Shown: piece by piece, positions 22,425-34,324 of the stretch
How positions within the stretch are numbered: the stretch's first letter is position 1
How the letters are laid out: every line of letters begins with the position of its first letter
Assembly: GCA_020736575.1 (NCBI GenBank)
Contig: JAGPYM010000041.1
Span: 124,001 to 188,000, forward strand
DNA length: 64,000 nucleotides
Direction of reading: 5' to 3'
From: Thelonectria olida
Taxonomy: Eukaryota; Ascomycota; Sordariomycetes; Hypocreales; Nectriaceae
Translations under genes and position numbers: made by a program
The notes under the pieces: model-generated
Database searches by the model: none
What the model saw: the letters and a program-made list of their open reading frames with translations, nothing else
Told to the model about the DNA's origin: nothing

Positions 22425-22763
22425 TCTGCACACACAACCTACGAAGGGCGGACTCCACTGTTGTGGGCGGCAGAGAAAGGGCACGAGGTGTTGGTCAAGC
22501 TGCTGCTCCAGTATGGTGCCGATGTCAACATGATGGACCAAAACGAAAAGACGGCGCTGCAACTGGCAGTGGATGCACGACACAAGGCGGTGGCACGGAT
22601 GCTGGTCGTGAACGGGGCTGATATGAACGCGGGAGACTATTTTCCTGGCCGGCCGGTGGTGGGTCTGGAACATCCGTGGCGGGAAGAATTAGTTGAAGTC
22701 CGAATCTCTGCTGGTTTAGGAAGGCCACCACCACCTAGACGCAACAGTTGTGTGATGATGTAG
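22425..22763 (+). pseudogene. Ankyrin-repeat gene fragment
   Basis: The reading frame gives one and a half clear ankyrin units: YEGRTPLLWAAEKGHEVLVK, then LLQYGADVNMMDQNEKTALQ and a degenerate third unit up to GADMNAGD. It then runs out through a non-repeat tail to a stop at 22763. Upstream the frame is lost at the short repeat around 22400, so the N-terminal part of the protein is missing. Fungal proteins of this kind are usually long NLR-like or scaffold proteins. This piece is too short to be a complete gene. Confidence 0.65.
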
Positions 22764-24640
22764 GACAACATTGTTAGTCCATGGAAAGGGTTTATCAAAG
22801 ATCAATGCGCAAGTGTGCTCTGGGTCGCTGAGGTGTCTCACTCAGCCCACAGGCCACGTCACTAGGTCGATTTTTGTGGCTGCCATTTGGTCGACTCAGC
22901 CCCAAGCCACCATCACTGCGAACCAGCCAAGGCAGATATCGGCGGCCGCCTGCGTGAGAACCCGACATAAATACAATCCCTACGCAGACTTAGCGACAAT
23001 TTCCAACATCGTACTACAAGCAATATGACGCGAAGCATCATCCTCACACCTTTTTCCCTACCACAGGACTCCGTCAAACTTGGGCGCTTCATCACCAGAA
23101 TCGACCATCCCCACCATCCCCACCATGATCCTGTTGAGATCCGTTGTTTGACGGATCAATGGCTATTCCGATCCATTGGTGGCTGGGATGTGGATGTTTT
23201 CTTGTCAATAGTTTCCGCTGGTTAGCGCTAGTTTTCTTCTTTAATCAATACAACATGCTCATTTCAACAGGCCAAAATATTGCGCTCCTTCGCACGAAAG
23301 GGCACTATGGACACGAGCTCGTGTCTGCTAGTTTTTGGTCGTACCTTATCCGGGATTATCACGACTGAGAGGCCCCTTTGCGGCGAGAAATGTCTTGCGC
23401 GTTCTGTAACCTCGTCAACTCCGGCCTACTCACCTCTTGCCACTGATGCAGTCGAGGGTTAACAGTGACACAAAGCTAAGTTGCACAACGGTGTCATTCC
23501 GCTTTACGGTGGGTAACACGTCAGTCTGGTCCTCGATTCTAGCATTAACGACGGATGAAGTCCCCCCAGCCATGTGAAAGACGTGTGATATACGGCCGTG
23601 CAAAGATTTCACGTGCAGAAAACCTAAGAGGCGCCCCGACAAGAGAAAGTCAATTTCAGCCCTCCTGCGAGCACATGTAAACCTCCCGGTGGATCTCCTG
23701 TAGCCATTTGGCAACCCGGCATCACTTACCACATGACAATCTCTGGTGGGTAACACAGCTGAGAAGCCAGCCAATACGGAGAGAGGTGAGCGTCACGGGA
23801 GGCACCAGCAAGCCTTCAGTAAGCAGCCTTACCAGCAGCTGGTATGCAAAAATCTTACTTTGAGTCAGATCGGTTTAGGTTATCTCTCGCCAGCATCGTC
23901 AAGGTAAAGAGCAGAAACAAGCCTAAAGGTGAGAGGGTAGATTCAGAGGGCGGATGCAGAGGGCAGATATACATCAGTAAATAGAAGAAGTAGGGCTCAA
24001 TACACGCTACTTGAGTAGTCATCCATCGAACATTTCAAGACCAAGCTGCTGTGTAAGTTAACCCTAACAACCACAGTTTTACGGAGTATGAAACGTCTGG
24101 TTGCCCAAGCAGAGCAGGCGCATCGGCCATGTAGGGCTGGTAAGTCGGGATTTCAGATCCTTCCACCTTTTCGGCATATGATTAAGGTTCCCCTAGAGCA
24201 GTGGCATCACAACCTCGGAAAGTTCCGTAGGAGCCAAGCCGCGCTTCACTGCTCTGAGTGATGCGGCTGAGCTTGAATTACGGAGCTGCGGTACTTCTAG
24301 CGGCATCTAGCATGGGACTTCATCGACGCCCCCAAGGGTGCAGGGCCCTAAAGAGCAAGTCATAGCAAGAACAAAGGGAGGTTTGACCCATCCACTGGCT
24401 TCGAGAGTAACTTTCCTCAGCTAACAGAGAAATATTAAGATACTCTCTGGTGGAGTGACGCCTATGTTATTGGATTCAAGGGATCGCGTGCTTCCAAGCC
24501 ATAGATCTGTTTGGGCTGGCATGATCCCTTTGCTCGTATGCCTCCATCGAGACAATGCGATCACTTCTCTTCGCGATGCAGATGATCCTGCATCTGGATT
24601 GCGGCCGCCCTGCTTCTTCACATCTTCAGGCCACCGATCC
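22764..24640. other. Gene-free stretch
   Basis: Only short, overlapping frames on both strands, with no recognised domain and no convincing splice joins. GC content is mixed. I see no repeat of note. Confidence 0.4.
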
Positions 24641-24891
24641 TAGGACATGCCGTCACAAGGCGCAACGACACAACCTTCTATACGGTCGTCCAGCATGGCG
24701 CGCGCTCCTGCCATCTCTATGTGCAGCGCGCAGATCCAGGTGATGGTGTAATGATCATGCCGGGTCGGCGAACCGTTTTGCGACTCGTGAACCCCATTGC
24801 TCAGGTCGTCGTGAAAAGACTTTTGTCGCTTTGGATGGTGAGGGAAGCTTATGTCAGGAAAGTCTTCGTGCCAAGGTCGCCTCCCATCCAT
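24641..24891 (-). pseudogene. N-terminus of a phosphorylase-type NLR-like gene, relic
   Basis: From the ATG at 24891 the frame encodes a polar leader (KRQKSFHDDLSNG) followed by HYTITWICALHIEMAGARAM. That phrase is the hallmark start of the nucleoside-phosphorylase-like domain that heads many fungal NACHT/ankyrin proteins. After LDDRIEG the similarity stops and the frame closes at 24640. The remaining domains are not found downstream on this strand, so it is a stub. An ankyrin fragment lies 2 kb away but on the opposite strand. Confidence 0.6.
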
Positions 24892-26349
24892 CTTGGCGAG
24901 ATGTCGATCCAGTTATAATTCACAGACGCGACTTTGCTTAGGGTGTGAGCGTTAGTAGGGGTAGAGTAGATATAGCGGAATAATGACTTGAAAGGCAGCC
25001 GATAATGACGATTATCGCAACTGTTTGTTTTTCGACCGATTCGAATTTAGACATGGAAGGAAGAAGAGGGGAGAGACGATCGAGGGCACATCAAGCAGGT
25101 AGGGATGGTGTCGCGGTCAGACCCATGCACTCACTGCCACCGCCACCTCAATAACTTCGCAGTGCAGTCCTCATCTTGAGGTCAGAGTCGCATACCAAAT
25201 CGCTCGGATCAAAACGATCTGTCGAAGCTAAGAGCATGTTATCAGTCATGATAAGCTAGGCGCCGCGTCATGTATGGTCTCCGAGTCATCAAGGCAGCTA
25301 CTGCAAATTCCTGGACGAATAGGAGTGACAAATAGCAATCGAGTTGGATTCGAACCTTAACAACATTATCAAGTCCTTCTTTTCCCCTTTTGCGTTGACT
25401 AGCATTGCTTTTCTAGGCCCTGTGTGCCTATGGTCATTTGATGTAAGTATGTCGATATATCGGAATAATCCGCTAGTTACCCTAGCTAGTACGTGATCAA
25501 AGGATGACGATTTGGGTTAAGGTTCAGTTACGCAACATCACGTATGGAGGACTGCGCAGCTGATCTTTGCTAACAGTAGTGCTTACGGAGCTGATATGGA
25601 GCTGGATACACAAGCCGGCACTCATCATCATAATTGGCTCGTAGGAGCTCGAAGAATTCAACGTCCATACTCTTCGAATATTCCGATTTCTCTTGCTTTA
25701 GCTCTGAGGAAATTTGATTCACATGTCTCTAGACGAACCTTAACATTTGACTTTGGTCATTCAACCAATGCCTGTACAACGACAATATAATACGAGAAAT
25801 AGACTGTGGGAATGCGGTGCCGCACAGCTATGTGAGTTGAAGTTGAGATGATGTGCGGCTCCGATCACATTCGGCCTGAACAGAAGGCCACAGAATGTCG
25901 GGTTATGTGAGTATTGTCATCGGTCCGGCAGAGAGTCGGAATGAACGATAACGTAGTGAAGCTGCCCAATGAGGTATATATTATACGTGATCTTGCGCGT
26001 ATTAGCCAAGTTTGTGACAATACCTTGAGGTTCATGTTAGTCAAAACCGTACTGTTGGCATAGAATCCGTTACATGGACCAATTCTAAGGGTATTTCCTT
26101 CCGCTAAAGGACTAGATTGACATGTGAAAGAGAAACAAATCTGGTAAGAAGGTAGATTTCATGATGGTTGGATCTCAACCGATATCTCCGCTGCTCCCCT
26201 CCGTAGATCTCCAAAGAATAAAAGCAGCCTGTTTTCCTTTATCTGGCCATTGTCGTCATCCCCATTCCCCTCAACATCAGATCATCCCACATCCTGACGC
26301 GAACGAACACAGCTCCTGTTATACCATCATCATCACATCAAGTCCAACC
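24892..26349. other. Gene-free stretch upstream of the M4 protease
   Basis: No supported coding sequence. A GGTTCGAATCC-like T-arm word is present on the minus strand at about 25345-25355 but no D-arm or acceptor pairing goes with it. The last 200 bases are CT-rich and probably the protease promoter and leader. Confidence 0.4.
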
Positions 26350-27715
26350 ATGGCATGCCGTCACTATATTGTTCCTCCTCATCTCCTTCGTGCTATCGCC
26401 GACAGCGAGGCCAATACAGACAAGATCCGGCACGCTGCCCGTCGATCCCTCGCTGCCCGAGATGCCTACACCAAGTTCAGAGCTGAACGCATGGCTGCTC
26501 TGACCATGCCTCGTGGGTATCAGCGCCAACAAATCATCCCTCCTCATGTCCTGCGATCCCTGTCTCAGTCGGAAGAGTCTGAGAACGTGCGTGATCGTGC
26601 CAAGCGAGATCTCCAACACGTCGAGGGTCTCATGCAGCAGAAGCTGGGTAAATTCTTTCTGCCTTTTGATGAACCATACTAAGTCGTCAAGCCTCGACCG
26701 AGAGTTCAGAAACCGCTGAGATTGCGAAGAAATCATTTCCTAAACGCTCTGTCTACAATGCCAATCATACCACAGACGAGACAGACCTTCCCGGCAAGTT
26801 GGTTCGCAAAGAAGGCGAGGATGAGGCCAAGGACAAGGCTGTTAACGAGGCCTACGATAATGTTGGCATTGTATTGGATTTCTACAAGAAGCAATTCAAC
26901 TGGAATTCCATCGACAACAAGAACATGAACGTTGTCAGCAGCGTCCATTTCGGCGAGGAATACGAAAACGCTTGTAAGTGATTTTCATATGTCTGAGCCA
27001 GGCTCCCTTCGATGCTGACGTTTCGCAGTCTGGGACCCAGAGAGGTTGCAGATGGTCTACGGAGATGGTGGTGAATTTCTCAACAACTTCACCGGCTGCA
27101 TCGACGTTATCGGACACGAGCTCACTCATGCTGTTACCGAGCACACCAGTCCTCTTGACTACTCTGGCCAGCCCGGTGCTCTGAATGAACACATATCTGA
27201 TGTCTTCGGCATTATGATCAAGCAACAAGTTCAAAATGAGAAGGCTGATGTTGCTGACTGGCTCATTGGCGAAGATTGTATCTTGTTTGGAGTAAAGGGA
27301 GTGGCTTTGCGAAGCATGAAGGCCCCGGGCACTGCTTACGACGACCCTCGCTTTGTATGTTGGAAACGCTTCGATAACAGCTCATTGCTGACAGATGACA
27401 CAGGGAAAAGATCCTCAGCCGGATAACATGAAAGACTATAAAATTATGGTCCAAGATAATGGAGGCGTGCACATCTATTCTGGGATCCCGAACAAGGCGT
27501 TTTATCTTGCGGCTGTGGCCTTTGGTGGTTACTCTTGGGAGAAGGCTGGAAAGATCTGGTGGGAGACGATGAAATCGGGCAAGATCGCGCCGAAGTGCCA
27601 ATTCAAGCATTTTGCCGACGTCACTGTTGAGACTGCCGAGGAGTTATTCAACAAGGAAACGGCCAAGGTCGTCCGCAAGGCCTGGATTGATGTTGGAGTT
27701 ACCCGGGGCATTTAG
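26350..27715 (+). CDS. M4 (thermolysin-like) neutral metalloprotease
   Basis: Four exons (26350-26647, 26692-26973, 27029-27354, 27404-27715) with introns of 44, 55 and 49 nt join in frame to 405 residues. The zinc site is GHELTH (His223, Glu224, His227) with the third ligand Glu247 in GALNEHISD; His325 in GGVHIYSGIPN matches the second catalytic histidine. MVYGDGGEF and YDDPRFGKDPQ are further family signatures. The start at MACRHYIVPPHLL is chosen because it begins the protealysin-type precursor motif. That motif is present twice (IVPPHLLRAIADSE, IIPPHVLRSLSQSE). There is no signal peptide, so the enzyme may act inside the cell or leave by an unconventional route; substrates are unknown. 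All catalytic residues are intact. Confidence 0.92.
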
Positions 27716-28600
27716 AAGCCAAACCCTATTATCTTGTGATGTGATTCCCTACTACGATGTATTGTCTTATGCTGGAATCAATCCTAAGAATGATACTTTA
27801 AAGTAGCAGTTATGCCAAGGTTTACGATAGCTAGTTCTTTGTCTTGTCTCCCGCTTGTTCTGTCCGAAGGCAATGCGCTTGCAATGTCATGAAATGCCGT
27901 TATTGAAGAACTAGGAAATAGCATTCGTTAGAACGATCTATTGCTAATGTCGCGAAAATTTATGCGATTTTGTTCCTTAGAAAATGTATCATCCGGCTCT
28001 CCGGCTCAGTTAGTCACCATTGAACCCGTTGCTTCCCAGGTCATTTTATTCCTTCCGGGGATGATGCAGTCGGTCGAGAAATATCTTGCGCAGGGCTGGG
28101 AGCTCTCTTTTAGCTACAGAGAAGAGCATCATCTGGAGTGGGGCTATCAGGTTTCGATGCCGAAGTTTGGCGCGTTGTCCCGCTTCCAGGGATGCCGCTT
28201 GAAGAGAGCCTTCTCGGCCCAATCCCTTTGCGCCTGTGTAGTATTGTCTAGGAGCTCTTTCTTGTTTTGATTCTGTAATATTGCCAGCTGGGCTTAAACT
28301 GGAAGTCCGGATCGTTCCCATGGATGACTTGTATTAAGGGCAATGTCAACGTGCCGAATGCTGCACCCTCATGTCATGTCGACAAGTCTAAGCAGCAACA
28401 GCATGCCATTTTAGGCACTGTCCGAGGCGGTCAGCCTTAGTCTAGACGTTGTCACACGGAATAAAGGGGATAGTTTTATCGGGGTTGCCTCACTTGATGA
28501 CCACACTGCAGAATAGGCTCCCCCGCCTTGGATGGCTTACTGAGGGGTTCTTCCCCTCCTGCAACTGCCTCACGGGAGTCAATTGCTCGCCTCTGCAAGT
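27716..28600. other. Gene-free stretch after the protease
   Basis: Contains the protease 3' UTR and a 109-codon open frame at 27941-28270 whose inner part (SYREEHHLEWGYQVSMPKFG) looks somewhat protein-like. The frame has no recognised family and no supporting splice structure, so I do not call it a gene. Confidence 0.35.
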
Positions 28601-28858
28601 AGCTCGTCATCTCTCACGCAGTCAAGACTCGATTCTTCCCTCCCACCTTCCCTCTGTATATAGAACCACTGCAATATACAGACACTTGCCTCCCTACAGG
28701 GGAGCGCGGACGGGGCTCTCTCTGACGCTACGGTTGAACGCGTTTACGCATAAGACCGCAGCGACGGGTGACCCGTTACGGCCAAATCACATACACTCTA
28801 TCCCTCTTGACTGCGTGAGGCCACCAATAAATTTCATTCATTCATTCATTCATTCATG
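28601..28858 (+). mobile_element. LINE-type 3' end with CATT tail
   Basis: The stretch ends AATAAATTTCATTCATTCAT at 28826-28858, the same polyadenylation-like word and tetranucleotide tail as the LINE that ends at 20652. The upstream limit is uncertain; the sequence before the tail does not match the other 3' UTR by eye, so it may be another family that shares the tail. Confidence 0.5.
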
Positions 28859-29134
28859 TATCAGCCGCCGTTACACCAGCGAGGTTCTTTTGAGGCCGCA
28901 CGGAGGACCCAGGGTACGTTCTCCAGGCTGCACTCTGTAGGGATACGGGCGACGTGTGCTGCCTTGGCCATATCATATTAAAACCACCTACATAGAATCC
29001 GAGTAGCGGAATGTATTATACACTCAATTAACATAACTAATTACGTCCTATCGTTGCAAGCCAGAGCCCCGTGTACTCTACTCTTTGAAACTGGCCGTAA
29101 TAGCCCTGACCTAACCCCGAAATAATCTTCCCGA

Positions 29135-29788
29135 CTAACCCTTTTTCCCATGCCTCTTGTGTGCCCCAGGCACCGTCCTCACTGCCACAATGTAATTTTG
29201 CCCCGTCTCCGCGACGGCGTGCGCGACTACGTCCTCACCAAACGGCCACTGGCCGGCCATCTCCTCGCTGTCACGCACGTCGTACTCAACGAACTGCTCC
29301 GGATCGAGGCACTTGCGTGCAGCCGCCCATGCGTCGGCGCGGTGGATGTACGACCCCTCAATCTCCGTCGACTGCACAGAGCCCGTGCGGTCCTGGTTGT
29401 AGTCGATTGTCGTCTGCAGCACGTAGTGCAGCAGGTCGGTCCCCTGAGGGAGGACTACGGCGCCTTCGGGGCTCGCTGGTAACGACTCGTTGTTGGGGGT
29501 GGTGTCGATTCCGATGAGGAACACTTGCCCCGCGGGCGCCCGGGCGAAGACAAGGACGCCGTCGCCGTGTTTCCATGGCTCCGCCGAGCGCACCGCGTAC
29601 TCGGCGAAGTCGTTTGGTTCATAATTGAGTTCCTGAAGGGCCGAGGTAGCGAAGGCTTTGGCGGCTTCGAGGGTGCTGTGCGTGCCGAGGACGTAGACGG
29701 AGCGCATGGCACCCGAAGGGTCCTCGTGGTAGTCGATTACGGTGAGAGTGGTGTGGTAATGGAGCTCTGGGACGTTGTTGGCCGTCAT
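29135..29788 (-). CDS. Hypothetical protein with an internal duplication, 217 aa
   Basis: Uninterrupted frame from ATG at 29788. The protein is two copies of a roughly 95-residue unit. Unit 1 starts HYHTTLTVIDYHEDPSGAMR and ends VFLIGIDTTPN; unit 2 starts LHYVLQTTIDYNQDRTGSVQ and ends YIVAVRTVPG. Between, the units share the pattern of a Tyr-Ile helix start, an FxEYxVR segment (FAEYAVRSAE, FVEYDVRDSE) and a GDGV/GEDV-VAxA strand. There is no signal peptide or membrane segment and no catalytic motif. The codon pattern is clean and GC-rich, so I consider it expressed and conserved. I do not know the function. Confidence 0.75.
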   Translation of the reverse strand: MTANNVPELHYHTTLTVIDYHEDPSGAMRSVYVLGTHSTLEAAKAFATSALQELNYEPNDFAEYAVRSAEPWKHGDGVLVFARAPAGQVFLIGIDTTPNNESLPASPEGAVVLPQGTDLLHYVLQTTIDYNQDRTGSVQSTEIEGSYIHRADAWAAARKCLDPEQFVEYDVRDSEEMAGQWPFGEDVVAHAVAETGQNYIVAVRTVPGAHKRHGKKG

Positions 29789-32700
29789 CGCGAGCGTCAG
29801 TGTAGTATTTCTGGACTAAATTGTGTTCAATGCTTCTGGCCAAAAAAAAGGGCCACTGCGTTGGTATGAACAGTGGAAGGGACGGGGACGATATTAAATA
29901 TTAGATGTTGTATAGATACCTTGAAACTCTAAGCCTATGACCCGTCATATCATGTTTACTCACATGCAAGTTACTAAGTGCGCCGCATTTGCGCACCCCT
30001 ATCTCATTATACAGTCATACCATACCGTAGCGACAAGGGAACGTTGACGAAAGCTTAATCAGGGTGAGGGTGGTGGTATGGCGGGCTGGGCCACGCCAGT
30101 GCCCACAGTTTGTAGATTGGGGAAGTTAGTTTGATGAGAATATGGATACTCCCCGGCATCTGGAGGCATCCATGGGTGGGCCGATAGTAAGAACTTTTTC
30201 TTGACCTTAGCTTTTCGAAAGCTGCTGACGCCGGCGGTTGGTTGCTCTCTAGGAGGTCGGCCCCTGCCCGTGACAAGCCGATCTTCCTGTTCGTCTCCTT
30301 CGACGCCTTGGTGGCCGGAGATTCAGTGGACCTGGTCCTTGGTGTTATCATAAGTGCAGGTGCACCATTCAAACTGCGAGCGTTTTCCTCAAGTCAAAAT
30401 TCGACTCAGTTGGAAAGTGAGACGCTATCCAAAGCGCCTTCGGCTTGTTTAATTGAACGAGCCTCGACGAGATTTAGAGTTCTATGGAGATACTGATACA
30501 AGGAAGGAACCTACCATGTAGCTTGCGTAGAACACCCGTTCCGATCCTTGTGCCGTCAAGACGAGCTGTCTTCTCCCCAGGAAGACGTTGCATCTTCTCC
30601 TTGCTGGACCTCGATCGCGGTTACGGCAATGATATGTTCCGATGGACATGTATCTTGTCGTTGAGTTGACTCCATATGCTCTAGATTCAAGCCAAAAATA
30701 TATGACACTGCGCACTGGCTACTTCGTCGAGAACCTTAACAATTAAGTATGATCACCCCACAGTTATTTAACCAAGTAAAGCATGGAATTGCTAGCACCA
30801 TAGTTCACGATCCTCGGAGCTCCAGGTTAACAGATTGTCCCTCTTCAGATGCCTCACTATTAATGGTCAGACCACAGAATGGTAGAAATGGGAGAAGACA
30901 TTGTTGTCTATAGTAAAAACGTCGACGGTGCACAGCTTATCTCTCAGTATCCAGAGTTCTTGTATTTTGCTTTGCGCCTCTGTCGTTATATACAAAGGGA
31001 ATAGAACGTGCTTTGGCATAAATTTACAAATGTGTTTGTAGAAGGCTTGTTAGAAGGCCAAGTAGGCGGTGTAAGTTTAAATTTGCGATGCCAGGCGATG
31101 TGCCGTAGCCGAGACGGAAACTGATGTCGGCATAGCAGCGCCTAAGGATATATCGGCAATTAATTGACATGGGATACCCATGGTGCGAATCGGCCTTGAG
31201 AGGCGGATTTCATGGCAAAGCCACTGGTAGATCTCAAATCGGATCTCAAGGGTTAACGAGCAAGCGGTGGATCCTAGCAAGCGCGGGAAGACGTGGAGCT
31301 AAACAAAAAGTAAAAGAATTAGCCACGCGCCACGCGCGTCTTGGTGATGATGCAAGTTTAACATTAGATGAGGACGTTATTACTAGTGGTCTGGTGAGGA
31401 TGACGTGATCTACCACAAGTAATCTAGATAATGTCAGCTTACTTTAGGTTACCCCATTGACCAACCTACCCCGCTGAGGCAAAGAGGCCGGAAAGTCAGT
31501 TTTGAATCTGGGGTCAGCGAATGGACTCCTTGAGAACAATGATCTGATATCCCTGGATTGGAAAGACGTCTCCTGATAATGATGATGCTCAACGTTTAGT
31601 GCGACCAAGTGGTAATTTCTCTATATTTTGAAGGGGTTAGCATTCTAAAATTAAGCTAATAACTGGAGTGGATGGAGATTGTGTAAGGTGAGACGAGGAT
31701 ACTTTCTAATCCATCCCAACTCCAAGGATTGACACAACTGCTCGGAGAGAACAGGGATGAGTTTAGCTCGCGGTTCTGTATTCGGCGTCGATTCTTGCGC
31801 TTGTGTGAGGAGAGAAGGCAAGTGCTAGCGACATTGCTAATGAGCTTTCGCATATTGTAGCGCAATTGAGTTGCGGGCGGATGTGTTTGCCATAGTTGGG
31901 TGCGGAGAGAGGAGTGGCTTCGTGGTCCTCCTGAGAAATTTAGAAAATGCCCTCCATTAGTTCTTTCGTGCACTCCGCTCAGTTTTTACCAGCCGTTTCT
32001 TTAAACGAATGATGTTCCTACATCGCTTGGTTCCATCGCGAAGCTGGCCATACGCCCCTTAATTCGGTAACCCGATGCTCCTACTACCCTCCAGCTATAA
32101 CCTTTTGATGATATCTGGATAATATCAGGAGGAATATCTTGATGGTGATGTCTAATATGGCCAGCAGCTCCTAACCCGGCGCCGTAATTTAGGTCTATGA
32201 TACTGGGTCGATGCTTCCAGCTCTCAACTAGAGCATCACAATGCATAAAGTCGCCTCGATTGCAACAGCTAGAGTCAATTCAAACACTTCAACCAAGGCT
32301 TGACAGGCGTGGTCGCTCATCTACCATCAACAGCCCGATTGTGCTGTATAAATCCCCACCTAGAAGCTCTACGTTTGGACAGGGACTAGCTGAAAATCCA
32401 TTCCGTACCAAAGAATGTATGAAAGTGAATTAGCTACTGCGCTTCGTACATATCTCAGCGGAGAGCATTGCCATTATTAATACTCCATCTCGTGAACACG
32501 GTACACCAGCCCACGACCCCGTTTACCAATAATTACCTCATTACAGTTGCCGACATCATGATGATTGCACATCGCAACGCCCGATTCTATTGGTGCATTG
32601 AGTCAGAGATTTACCATTTGTTGAAAACTAATTTGAGTTTGCGTTAATTAGGTTTTATATGGGCTGTTACCTGACGCCGTAGCGTAGTCGTCAGGCCACT

Positions 32701-32797
32701 CTTGTGGTTGATTGTGAGCAAACTATAAGATGAGTCTTCCCCAATTTTGAGGGAAGAGACACAATTTCAATCTTGAACTCGCTTCTGTATCTTCAAA
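29789..32797. other. Long gene-free stretch
   Basis: About 3 kb without a supported gene. Short minus-strand frames at 30055-30372 and 30482-30715 have some basic or polar coding-like segments (KASKETNRKIGLSRAG) but do not join convincingly. The rest is AT-richer and shows no repeat that I could match elsewhere in the window. Confidence 0.4.
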
Positions 32798-34324
32798 ATG
32801 GTAGACTCAGAACTGTTTGATGTCATCGTTATCGGTGGCGGCCCAGTTGGGTTGGCCGCCGCGTACGAGGTCACCAAAGCGGGCCGGAAAGTCATTATCC
32901 TAGAGCAGAACAACTTCTTCAACCATGCTGGAAGCTCCGGTGGACTGGCGCGCATATTTCGAACAATGTATGGCTATGGTAGCCGCGTCTCTGCCAGAGC
33001 TAACAATACCCAGGTACACTGAGGAGTTCATGACCAAGTTCGCTAAAACATCTATGAAGTATTGGGATGACCTTGAAAATGATGCGGGGTTCTCGCTGCG
33101 GTTGATGAGCGGCCTGCTTAATTTTGGCGAGGAAGGTAATCAATTCCCACCATCTTGTACTTGCATTATGATGCAACTTAACCTAACCTACCTAGGCGCG
33201 GTGATGAGCCCAACCGAAAACCTGGACAAGCTTGGAATGGACTATAAGAAACGTAGGTAACTAAAATATTTGCATTTCATCCTTTTGTGCTAATTGAACA
33301 GTTACTGCGGCGGAAATTGAACAAAAGTACTCGTTCAAAAATCTGAACCCTGAATGGGTTGGCCTTTTTGCTCCCGATAACGGTATAATCAATGTGCAGC
33401 TACTGGTGCGGACTCTTCACTCTTTGGCCAAGGATCGCGGAACACAAGCAAAGCAACACACCCAGGTCAAACAGATTCGCCGCTAAGACAAAGTTAATTC
33501 TAACTGGGAGATCCATGTTGTGACATATGGGTTATCGGCCACCTACTTTACCAAGAAGATCATCATTGCCAGCGGTAACTGTACTAATGCTATTTTAAGG
33601 CCAAACTTCGGCATATCTCTTGACCTGGAGGCTCGGAAAATTGTTAAAACATATTTCAACGCTGATCTCAATCCAAACGGCACTGTTTTCCCGAGTACGT
33701 CCCCATTTTCACTTTGCTTCCATCCTTCTAATCTGTTTCATAAGGCCCGTGGTTCCACTCTATCCTGATGGAAAACAAGCGACCTCGTGTGTTCTACGGA
33801 ATGCCAGCGCTTCCGTGGGGCCCGCCGGATATTGTACAAGTTGCGGTAGATACAACAACTCGAGACATTGAGGATCTGAGCACAGGCCAGGGAAGGGTTT
33901 CTAGTCCCGCTGAGACTGAGGACACTCAGAAATTTATTCGAGACCATATTATTGGTGTCGACCATACAATCCCGACCTCTACTATTACCTGTGTCAAAAG
34001 AAATGTTTCTGGTATATATAATCCCTCGAGAAATCTTCGTGGAAACTAACGATATTAGATGATATTTTTGTGCTGGATTTCCTCCCAGAACAATACCTTC
34101 ATGGAGGACCTGAGAAGAGCATTGCTCTTTTCACTGCTGGTTGGGCGATGAAGTTTGTCCCACTTCTTGGGAAGGCGTTGTCGCAGATGATTTGTAACGG
34201 AGAATCCGAGTTTGCCTACAAGGAGTTCTCCATTACTCGCAAGAACCCGATGACCGGAAAGGATATCATCGTGAAGGAAGATAAGGAGGATGTTGTGGTG
34301 AAGAACTCGATGGCTAAATATTAA
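32798..34324 (+). pseudogene. FAD-dependent amine oxidase (fructosyl-amino-acid/sarcosine oxidase type), one nonsense codon
   Basis: Six exons (32798-32967, 33014-33135, 33196-33252, 33302-33694, 33745-34011, 34059-34324) with introns of 46-60 nt join without frameshift to 425 codons. The dinucleotide-binding motif is VIVIGGGPVGLAAAYE, followed by SGGLARIFRTMY. Later motifs are MPALPWGPPDIVQVAVD, the segment around ITC (expected covalent-flavin cysteine) and FTAGWAMKFVPLLGKALSQM. Such enzymes oxidise glycated amino acids or sarcosine, releasing hydrogen peroxide. A single TAA at 33484-33486 interrupts the fourth exon; a CAA there would read through. Everything else looks functional, so the lesion is young, or the gene tolerates readthrough. 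Confidence 0.85.

Noticed and set aside
25340..25360. T-arm-like word GGTTCGAATCC on the minus strand
   Set aside because: No matching D arm, anticodon arm or acceptor stem within 80 bases, so not called a tRNA.
27941..28270. 109-codon open frame after the M4 protease
   Set aside because: A protein-like middle but no family, no intron pattern and an equally open opposite strand.
30055..30715. Two minus-strand frames as a spliced gene
   Set aside because: Splice sites can be proposed, but the frames do not join to a continuous sensible protein.
32968..33013. Apparent frameshift in the FAD oxidase after its first motif
   Set aside because: GTATGG..GCTAAC..CCCAG is a normal 46-nt intron and restores the expected reading, so it is not a lesion.
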